A stretch of 5,122 nucleotides of DNA from Sulfidibacterium sp964456625. Its GTDB lineage: Bacteria; Bacteroidota; Bacteroidia; Bacteroidales; F082. The DNA is taken from assembly GCA_964456625.1 (NCBI GenBank), contig CAYWBO010000119.1:1-5122 (forward strand), given 5' to 3'. This document shows, in pieces, positions 1-5,122 of the stretch; position 1 is the first letter of the stretch, and each line of letters starts with the position of its first letter. A model generated the notes under the pieces. It was not told where the DNA came from and ran no database searches. It worked only from the letters and a program-made list of their open reading frames with translations. A program made the translations under genes and the position numbers.

Positions 1-693
1 AATGAAATCAAACAAAAAGTCCAGGAATTTGAAAAACAAAAGGCAGCATTAATTGAAAGAATAAAAAAACAATTGAAAGCAGCTGAAAGACAAAGACAAC
101 TTGCAGAAATTCAAAGACAACAGTCAGACACATTAAGACAGGAAGCTAAAAAACTGAGACAGCAGTTTGAGGAACAACGAAAGCAAGCCGGTATTGAAAG
201 GGGAAAAGCCTCTGAACAGCGGAGATTAGCTGAAATTGAGAGACAAATTGTAGAAAAGCAGCGAAAGGTAGCTGAAGTTCAAAGAACGATGGCTGAGGAA
301 CAGCGAAAATTAGCAAAGGAATGGAGAAACAGTGTTAAGAGTTTATTGCATGAAAGCATCACGATGTCCGGCAAAGACTCCAAAACAAGATCTTTAATAT
401 TAAAAATCACCCAAAGGAATCCCCTGTTTTTTAATGTAATTGGGGTAATAAATTCGGGCAATGTGTTAATTGAGATTTTCAATCCAAAGGGGCAAAAAGA
501 GGGAGAGCTTTCTTTAGAACATCGTAAGGGATCCACTCCCAAAACAGCCATGTTTTCAGGAAATACTTCGGGTTCCCTGAATAAAATCATTAATTCGCCG
601 GATACCGGAGATTGGGAAGTAAAAATTAAACCTAAAAAATCAAAGGGTCATATTATTATTTCAGTTACCCAACACTTAAAACCAGCGATTTGA
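1..693 (+). CDS. Coiled-coil protein with C-terminal beta-rich domain, 5'-truncated by window edge
   Basis: The frame is open from base 1 to the TGA at 691-693, giving 230 visible residues. No convincing start lies inside the window, so the N-terminus is missing. Visible residues 1-118 are almost entirely Glu, Gln, Lys, Arg and Ala and should form one long coiled coil. Residues 28-111 are 12 strict heptads of the form A-E-x-Q-R-x-L. Residues of about 125-225 look like a small beta domain with alternating strands, containing NPKGQKEG and SPDTGDWEVKIKP and ending in HIIISVTQ. That pattern recalls the pre-peptidase C-terminal type of beta-sandwich seen in exported proteins. I do not recognise a named family. 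Some Bacteroidota M56/BlaR1-like membrane peptidases carry long coiled coils of this composition before a C-terminal domain, so the missing part could hold membrane helices and a peptidase, but this is a guess. The stop overlaps the start of the downstream LuxR-type gene by one base, implying translational coupling. Confidence 0.85.
   Translation, partial: NEIKQKVQEFEKQKAALIERIKKQLKAAERQRQLAEIQRQQSDTLRQEAKKLRQQFEEQRKQAGIERGKASEQRRLAEIERQIVEKQRKVAEVQRTMAEEQRKLAKEWRNSVKSLLHESITMSGKDSKTRSLILKITQRNPLFFNVIGVINSGNVLIEIFNPKGQKEGELSLEHRKGSTPKTAMFSGNTSGSLNKIINSPDTGDWEVKIKPKKSKGHIIISVTQHLKPAI
82..333 (+). repeat. Twelve tandem heptads (21-bp period) in the coiled coil
   Basis: Twelve seven-residue units follow each other without insertion or deletion, for example AERQRQL, AEIQRQQ, ASEQRRL, AEIERQI and AEEQRKL. 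Arg occupies position 5 of every unit (visible residues 32, 39, 46 and so on to 109), and position 1 is mostly Ala. At DNA level this gives a diverged 21-bp periodicity. The codons differ between units, so the repeat is old or held by selection on the protein rather than a recent slippage product. Whether the coil is parallel, antiparallel or higher order cannot be told from the sequence. Confidence 0.8.
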
Positions 694-1685
694 TGTGTAA
701 ACTGTTCAGAAATATTGTCATTACCCTGTTCCTGTGTGTCAGCTTAAGTCCTCGTGTCTTTGCTGGCACATCAGGTTATATCAGGGGGACATTATTACTT
801 GACGATAGTTGGGATCGAACCGTTTACATTTCACTGATTGGAACTTTTGAGAAAGAATTTACCGTATCAGACAATATGATCATCGGAAGTTCACCCATGG
901 ATAGTGCGGGCAGATTTACCATAAACCTGAATAGTTTGCCGACGGAATGGTGTCTGCTTCGCTTACATGTAGTAAAGAAAGGAGATCCGCCGGCATCCCT
1001 GATCATCGGGGGGTTGGATGAGAACTATTGCTTCATTGTGGCTAACCGTTACTCAAAAATAGAAATTCATAATACCTTAGGGAAACCTGTTTTTCAAAAC
1101 TTAACAATTTCGGGTGCTCCGTATTTGAAAACGATGGAATACATAACCGACCTGTCTGACTATCCCAATTCCATAGATTATGAACATTCGTTAATCAAGA
1201 AAAAATTTATAGAAGAAGTGGTTTCGGAGAAACTGAAACAAATTGCAGATACCTGCGAAAATCCGCTGGTATCTCTTTATGCATTGTATCAGACAGACTT
1301 TCTCTCCGACTTTAAGAAAAATTCTACTTTTTATAAAGCCTATCTGTCTAAATGGAGCAATGACAATAGTCCCTATTTTAAATCGTTCAGACAACAATTT
1401 CCTCATTCGAAAAAACCTGTGTGGCCCTATGTTTTGATATTCCTATTCATAAGTGCCCTTATTTCAGGAATCCTATTCGTCAGAACCAGAAAGAGCGGGA
1501 AAATAAAAAAACTCAGCGTTCAGGAGCGAAGGATTTTCGAATTACTGCAAAAAGGGGCCACCAATCAGGAAATCTCGGACGAGTGTAATATAGAACTCAG
1601 CACCGTAAAATCACATGTAAGTAGTATTTTTTCAAAACTGAATATCAAATCGCGGAAAGAAGCAATGGACTTAAAGGTGAAGTGA
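693..1685 (+). CDS. Membrane-anchored one-component LuxR-family transcriptional regulator
   Basis: This 330-residue protein probably senses a signal outside the inner membrane and controls transcription inside. Residues 1-24 form a signal peptide with a likely cut after VFA. Residues about 25-130 have the pattern of a DUF4369-like beta domain, including VYISLIG, DSAGRF and KKGDPPASLIIGG. Residues about 140-240 are largely helical. A membrane helix spans about 243-263 (WPYVLIFLFISALISGILFV) and is followed by the basic RTRKSGKIKK, which places the C-terminus in the cytoplasm. Residues 274-330 are a complete LuxR/GerE helix-turn-helix: LSVQERRIFELL, then GATNQEIS, then STVKSHVSSIFSKLNI. There is no receiver domain, so it is not a standard response regulator. 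ATG at 693 is preferred because it overlaps the upstream TGA (TGATG); a TTG one codon earlier is also in frame. No Shine-Dalgarno is visible, which fits coupling. The ligand and target genes are unknown. Confidence 0.85.
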   Translation: MCKLFRNIVITLFLCVSLSPRVFAGTSGYIRGTLLLDDSWDRTVYISLIGTFEKEFTVSDNMIIGSSPMDSAGRFTINLNSLPTEWCLLRLHVVKKGDPPASLIIGGLDENYCFIVANRYSKIEIHNTLGKPVFQNLTISGAPYLKTMEYITDLSDYPNSIDYEHSLIKKKFIEEVVSEKLKQIADTCENPLVSLYALYQTDFLSDFKKNSTFYKAYLSKWSNDNSPYFKSFRQQFPHSKKPVWPYVLIFLFISALISGILFVRTRKSGKIKKLSVQERRIFELLQKGATNQEISDECNIELSTVKSHVSSIFSKLNIKSRKEAMDLKVK

Positions 1686-1695
1686 ACAATCTTTG

Positions 1696-1722
1696 TTGAC
1701 AGTAAACTAAGTTAAAAGTCAA
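1696..1722. repeat. Interrupted dyad centred on 1709
   Basis: TTGAC (1696-1700) and AACT (1705-1708) are mirrored as AGTT (1710-1713) and GTCAA (1718-1722), all exactly symmetric about base 1709. The four positions between the arms are mostly unpaired. It begins 10 bases after the LuxR gene stop. The low GC and the absence of a following T-run argue against an intrinsic terminator. A protein-binding operator is possible, but chance symmetry in A+T-rich DNA is not excluded. Confidence 0.3.
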
Positions 1723-1853
1723 AATATCGTCCTTTCTCCGACAAACGCCAGAGTACTTACCTGGTCCAGGCGTCCGCTTGGTCCGGTTACCATTCCAAAT
1801 TGCCTGTCCCGAATGCCGTAAAGCATCATCGCGGTAGAAACGACCAGTTTTTT
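1719..1853 (-). other. Protein-like intergenic block: possible gene remnant, small ORF or repeat
   Basis: Read on the minus strand, 1853 down to the TGA at 1721-1719 is open for 44 codons, and an in-frame TAG lies just upstream. The ATG at 1829-1827 would give a 36-residue peptide. The reading includes LYGIRDRQFGMV, then TGPSGRLDQ, then STLAFVGERTIF at the end. The mix of Gly, Arg, Asp and hydrophobic residues looks like a real protein fragment rather than a random reading. The block is richer in G+C than the DNA on either side. It also contains short inverted repeats: CCTGG-T-CCAGG at 1760-1770, ACGCC 1745-1749 with GGCGT 1769-1773, CATTC 1791-1795 with GAATG 1811-1815, and CTGGTC 1761-1766 with GACCAG 1842-1847. 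No ribosome binding site or promoter is obvious on the minus strand. I do not recognise the peptide family. Confidence 0.3.
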
Positions 1854-1856
1854 CTA

Positions 1857-1864
1857 TACTTTTG
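1857..1864 (+). promoter_or_regulatory. Candidate Bacteroidota -7 promoter element (TAnnTTTG)
   Basis: TACTTTTG matches the TAnnTTTG -7 consensus used by the primary sigma factor of Bacteroidota at all six fixed positions. It lies 47 bases before the ATG of the UPF0182 gene, which would give a leader of about 40 bases. No TTTG -33 element is seen at the expected distance upstream, so the call rests on one element plus a fitting position. Confidence 0.45.
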
Positions 1865-1911
1865 AACTTCCTGAATTCGTTCTTTCGTTCTGAACATAAA
1901 GCATACTCATC

Positions 1912-4665
1912 ATGAAAAATTTAAAAAAGTGGATCGCTTTAATCGTAGTTATCATCGCACTGCTTTATTTACTGGGGTTATTTATCAATTATTACGCTGA
2001 CTGGCTCTGGTTTAACAACCTGCATTACGCCTCGGTTTTCAGCACCATGGTCTTTGCCCAGGTGGTTTCGTTTGTGGTGTTTTTTATCGTTTTCTTTGTC
2101 TTTGCGGCCATCCACATCAACATCGCCTACCGGAAGGGAAGTACGAGCCGGCAGAACAGTTTTCTGCCCGAAGACGACCCGCGGCAACTGATTCTGCCCT
2201 TATACCGCGGCAAGGCCATTATCTGGTTCTGGGGTATTGTCATTGGATTTTTTGCCATCATACTTGGTGCTTCAGCATCTAGCCACTGGAGCGAATTTCT
2301 ACAGTTTACCCATCCTGCTTCGTTCCATCTGAAAGATCCTATCTACGGAAAAGATGCCGGTTTTTATGTCTTCAAACTACCAACCTACGCGTTTATCTCT
2401 GGCTGGTATCTGTTTATGGTGGCACTCACCTTTATTGGTGTTGTTTTCTCCTATTATCTTGATAGTGCTTTTGTTGTGACGGGAAGCCATTTTCACGTTC
2501 CCAATCCCGTCCGGAATCATCTTATGAATCTGGCAGGATTCTTTTCTCTGGGCATCGCCGGATCATACATCATCAAACTTTTCAACATCCTGTACTCTTC
2601 AAATGGTGTGGCTTACGGGCCTTCCTACATGGATGTCCACGCCCAGATCCCAGCCTACTGGACCATTTTTGTAGTGACCCTGATCATCACCCTGCTGCTG
2701 TTTTTTGCACCCGTCATTAAGAAAAAGAAAAACATCTTATATGCGCTGGTAGCCTGGGCCGTTGTTTTAGTGGGATTTGTCTGGATCTATCCAAGTTTGA
2801 TCGAGCAATATGTTGTAAAGCCCAACGAATTACAAAAAGAAACCCCGTACATCATGAACAATATCAAGTTCACGCAGGAAGCTTACGGGCTAAACAAAAT
2901 ACAGGTCAAGCCTTTTCCAGTTGATCAGAACTTAGATTATTCCGACATTCAGGACAACCGGCATACCATAGAAAACATCCGGTTGTGGGACCGCAGGCCT
3001 TTAATTCAAACTTATAAGCAATTACAGGAAATCCGTCTCTATTATGATTTCAATTCCGTTCAGGTAGACCGTTATCACTTTAAAAAATACACGGAAGTAG
3101 CGGTTGCCGCACGCGAGCTGCCGGCCTCTCAAATCCCCATCAGGGCACAAACCTGGGTGAATGAACATCTGATCTTTACCCATGGCTACGGCGTTGTGAT
3201 GAATCCCGTTAACAAGATCACGCCCGACGGCATGCCGGATCTGGTGATCAGGGATATTCCACCGACAACCACGGAACCGCTGGATTTAAAACAAATGGCT
3301 ATCTATTATGGTGAAGAGACCAATCAATATGTGTTGGTTAATACCAAAGCCAAAGAGTTTGATTATCCAAAAGGAAACCAAAACGTTTATACGAACTATG
3401 CGGGGGATGGCGGCGTTAAAATTTCGAACCTTTTTACAAGGCTGGTTTTCGCCTGGAAATTCTCGGACATAAAGATTCTCCTGACAGGTTATATTACCGA
3501 TCAGAGCCGCATTATGTTTTACAGGAACATTATGGATCGCGATCAGACCATCGCTCCGTTTCTGTCTTACGACAGCCAACCCTATCTTGTTGTGGGTAAG
3601 GACGGGCATTTATACTGGATCCATGATGCTTATACCACCAGTAATATGTTTCCGTACTCAGAACCGGTCTATCAAAATGCTGTACAAAGAAGCATTAATT
3701 ACATCAACAATTCAGTAAAGGTCGTAGTGGATGCTTACAATGGGGACGTCAGTTATTATGTTATCAATCCGAACGATCCGCTGATCCAATCCTTTGAAAA
3801 GATCTATCCGCATCTGTTCAAGCCGATCAGCGAAATGCCTGATTTTCTGAAATCACACATTCGTTATCCTACCGATCTTTTCAACATACAGACCAAGATG
3901 TACAATGTGTATCACATGACGGATCCGAAAGTGTTTTACAATCAGGAAGACTACTGGGCTGTTCCGAAGGAAGTATACAACAACGGTCAGCAGGATATGT
4001 TCCCGTATTATATCATCATGCGCCTACCCGGTTCGCAAAAGGAAGAATACATCCTGATGCTGCCGCTGTCACCGTCCAACAAGGACAACATGATTGCCTG
4101 GATGTGTGCCCGCTGCGATGTGCCGAATTACGGGGATCTCATCGTGTACACACTTCCAAAAGATAAACTGATCTATGGGCCCATGCAGATTGAAGCCAGG
4201 ATCAATCAGAAACCCGACATTTCTTCTGAATTGACTTTATGGGGACAGCAGGGTTCGTCAGTCATTAAAGGAAACATGTTGGTCATTCCCATCAAAAACT
4301 CGTTTATTTATGTGGAACCTGTCTATTTGCAGTCGGAGCAGGGCCAAATTCCCGAATTGAAAAGAGTCATCGTTGCCTTTAAAGACAATATAGAGATGAA
4401 ACCGACACTGGATCAAGCGCTCCAAGCTGTTTTTAACAGTTCCGATTCTCTGGGGCAACTTCCTGCGAATTCCATCAATAAGGTGGTCACCACCCTTTCG
4501 GTAAAAGCTCAGCAGGCTCTTGATCATTATACGCGGGCCATTCAATACCTCAAAGAAGAAAACTGGGCACAATACGGAAAAGAGCTTGATCAAATGAAAG
4601 CAATCTTATCTGAAATGTCGCAAAAGAAAAGCCTTCCCGTTGAGATCAAGAAGGTGAAAAAATAA
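1912..4665 (+). CDS. UPF0182 (COG1615) family seven-helix membrane protein
   Basis: This 917-residue protein is a full-length member of the UPF0182 family, which is usually about 900-1000 residues and has no established function. Seven membrane helices lie at roughly 7-27, 44-70, 101-123, 158-181, 203-226, 248-269 and 274-294. The rest (about 300-917) is a large soluble part, presumably outside the cytoplasmic membrane. Family landmarks include YADWLWFNNLHYASVF (28-43) after helix 1, IRLWDRRPLIQTY (356-368), QVDRYHF (384-390), FTHGYGVVMNPV (422-433), NLFTRLVFAWKF (506-517), VDAYNGDVSYYV (606-617), YGPMQIEARINQ (755-766) and YVEPVYLQSE (800-809). The last 80 or so residues are helical with KEENWAQYGKEL (881-892), as is usual for the family's C-terminal tail. 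The ATG at 1912 starts a Lys-rich N-terminus directly before helix 1. No Shine-Dalgarno is present; the upstream bases are A+T-rich. The gene is intact, with no frameshift. The permease gene follows 23 bases later. Confidence 0.95.
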   Translation: MKNLKKWIALIVVIIALLYLLGLFINYYADWLWFNNLHYASVFSTMVFAQVVSFVVFFIVFFVFAAIHINIAYRKGSTSRQNSFLPEDDPRQLILPLYRGKAIIWFWGIVIGFFAIILGASASSHWSEFLQFTHPASFHLKDPIYGKDAGFYVFKLPTYAFISGWYLFMVALTFIGVVFSYYLDSAFVVTGSHFHVPNPVRNHLMNLAGFFSLGIAGSYIIKLFNILYSSNGVAYGPSYMDVHAQIPAYWTIFVVTLIITLLLFFAPVIKKKKNILYALVAWAVVLVGFVWIYPSLIEQYVVKPNELQKETPYIMNNIKFTQEAYGLNKIQVKPFPVDQNLDYSDIQDNRHTIENIRLWDRRPLIQTYKQLQEIRLYYDFNSVQVDRYHFKKYTEVAVAARELPASQIPIRAQTWVNEHLIFTHGYGVVMNPVNKITPDGMPDLVIRDIPPTTTEPLDLKQMAIYYGEETNQYVLVNTKAKEFDYPKGNQNVYTNYAGDGGVKISNLFTRLVFAWKFSDIKILLTGYITDQSRIMFYRNIMDRDQTIAPFLSYDSQPYLVVGKDGHLYWIHDAYTTSNMFPYSEPVYQNAVQRSINYINNSVKVVVDAYNGDVSYYVINPNDPLIQSFEKIYPHLFKPISEMPDFLKSHIRYPTDLFNIQTKMYNVYHMTDPKVFYNQEDYWAVPKEVYNNGQQDMFPYYIIMRLPGSQKEEYILMLPLSPSNKDNMIAWMCARCDVPNYGDLIVYTLPKDKLIYGPMQIEARINQKPDISSELTLWGQQGSSVIKGNMLVIPIKNSFIYVEPVYLQSEQGQIPELKRVIVAFKDNIEMKPTLDQALQAVFNSSDSLGQLPANSINKVVTTLSVKAQQALDHYTRAIQYLKEENWAQYGKELDQMKAILSEMSQKKSLPVEIKKVKK

Positions 4666-4688
4666 TACAGCCAACAACGTTTTTGCGT

Positions 4689-5122
4689 ATGGATAAAAAC
4701 AAAATTGGTTTATTAGCTGCGATTTCTATCGGCATCGGCGGCATGGTCGGCGGCGGTATTTTTGCCGTGCTGGGTCTGGCCGTCGACCTGTCCAAAGGTG
4801 GGACGCCCATCGCTTTTCTTTTTGCCGGGATTATTGCTCTGATCACCTCCTATTCCTATGCTCACCTTTCGCTCACTTATCCCAATAAGGGCGGTACCGT
4901 GAAGTTTATGAATGAAGGTTTCGGAAAGAATGTCTTCAGCGGTGGCACCAACAACCTGCTCTGGATCAGCTATATCATCATGCTTTCGCTGTATGCCTCG
5001 GCTTTCGGAGCGTATGGCGCCAGCATCATCAAAATCACGGGCAATTTTACCGTTGACAAACACATCCTGCTTTCCGCGATCATTATCTTCAGCACCCTGC
5101 TGAATTACATCAGCTTTAAAGC
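4689..5122 (+). CDS. APC-superfamily amino-acid permease, N-terminal part, cut by window edge
   Basis: The frame is open from the ATG at 4689 to the end of the window, giving 144 codons plus two bases. Secondary amino-acid transporters of this superfamily (AA_permease_2, COG0531) have about 12 membrane helices and move amino acids or related solutes across the inner membrane. Residues 8-32 are helix 1 with the unwound substrate-binding signature GIGGMVGGGIFA (15-26), which is the main evidence for the call. Helix 2 is about 40-60, followed by the loop TYPNKGGTVKF (63-73), typical of the family. Helix 3 is about 86-116 and helix 4 starts near 126. The substrate cannot be told from this part. 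The ATG is preferred because it begins a short MDKNK leader directly before helix 1. No Shine-Dalgarno is seen. The 23-bp gap to the UPF0182 gene and the lack of a terminator between them suggest cotranscription. By eye it is the most G+C-rich gene here. Confidence 0.9.
   Translation, partial: MDKNKIGLLAAISIGIGGMVGGGIFAVLGLAVDLSKGGTPIAFLFAGIIALITSYSYAHLSLTYPNKGGTVKFMNEGFGKNVFSGGTNNLLWISYIIMLSLYASAFGAYGASIIKITGNFTVDKHILLSAIIIFSTLLNYISFK

Noticed and set aside
690..692. TTG at 690 as start of the LuxR-type gene
   Set aside because: The next codon is ATG, and it forms the classic TGATG overlap. The TTG would add only one residue.
73..693. Start of the first gene at the TTG at 73
   Set aside because: The frame is open back to base 1 and the coiled coil continues upstream of 73. 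The TTG is an internal Leu codon, so the gene is treated as truncated by the window.
1696..1701. TTGACA as a -35 promoter box
   Set aside because: No matching -10 follows at a proper distance, and Bacteroidota promoters do not use this box. The bases form the arm of a dyad.
1833..1853. T-run at 1848-1853 as an intrinsic terminator
   Set aside because: The only hairpin directly before it is a 3-bp stem (GGT/ACC), too weak to call a terminator.
3286..3609. Minus-strand open frames inside the UPF0182 gene, also at 1978-2187 and 4258-4593
   Set aside because: They lie wholly within a strongly supported conserved gene and have no recognisable protein features.
4713..5063. 116-codon minus-strand open frame over the permease
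   Set aside because: The plus strand encodes a clear APC permease N-terminus with the glycine-rich helix 1 signature. The minus frame has no recognisable domain and is a shadow, as is a 66-codon minus frame at 4646-4846.
1..5122. tRNA, rRNA, CRISPR array or insertion sequence
   Set aside because: No cloverleaf, no direct-repeat array with spacers, no transposase and no terminal inverted repeats were seen. The only tandem pattern is the in-frame heptad repeat.

Overview
The window looks like chromosome from a member of the Bacteroidota. Three things point there. Gene starts lack Shine-Dalgarno sequences. A perfect TAnnTTTG promoter element precedes the third gene. The second gene encodes a secreted-domain/membrane/LuxR-HTH regulator of a type common in that phylum. 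The species cannot be named from this sequence. All four genes lie on the + strand, in two groups separated by a 226-bp spacer.

Group 1 (1-1685) has two genes joined by a TGATG stop/start overlap. The first is cut by the left edge. Its visible part is a long charged coiled coil with an Arg at every seventh residue through 12 consecutive heptads, followed by a small, probably beta-rich domain. The second is a 330-residue one-component regulator: signal peptide, extracytoplasmic domain resembling DUF4369, one membrane helix, and a cytoplasmic LuxR/GerE DNA-binding domain. The overlap suggests that the two proteins are made together and may act in one envelope-signalling route. That functional link is inference.

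Spacer (1686-1911): it holds an interrupted dyad just after the LuxR gene, then a block (about 1719-1853) that is richer in G+C than the flanks and reads like protein on the minus strand. A candidate Bacteroidota-type promoter (1857-1864) sits in front of group 2. The protein-like block is the least explained part of the window. It may be an interspersed repeat, a gene remnant, a very small gene or a structured RNA.

Group 2 (1912-5122): a complete 917-residue UPF0182/COG1615 membrane protein of unknown function (seven N-terminal membrane helices plus a large extracytoplasmic part) is followed after 23 bp by the first 144 codons of an APC-superfamily amino-acid permease that runs off the right edge. 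The close spacing suggests one transcript. By eye, group 1 is clearly more A+T-rich than group 2, so the groups may have different histories.
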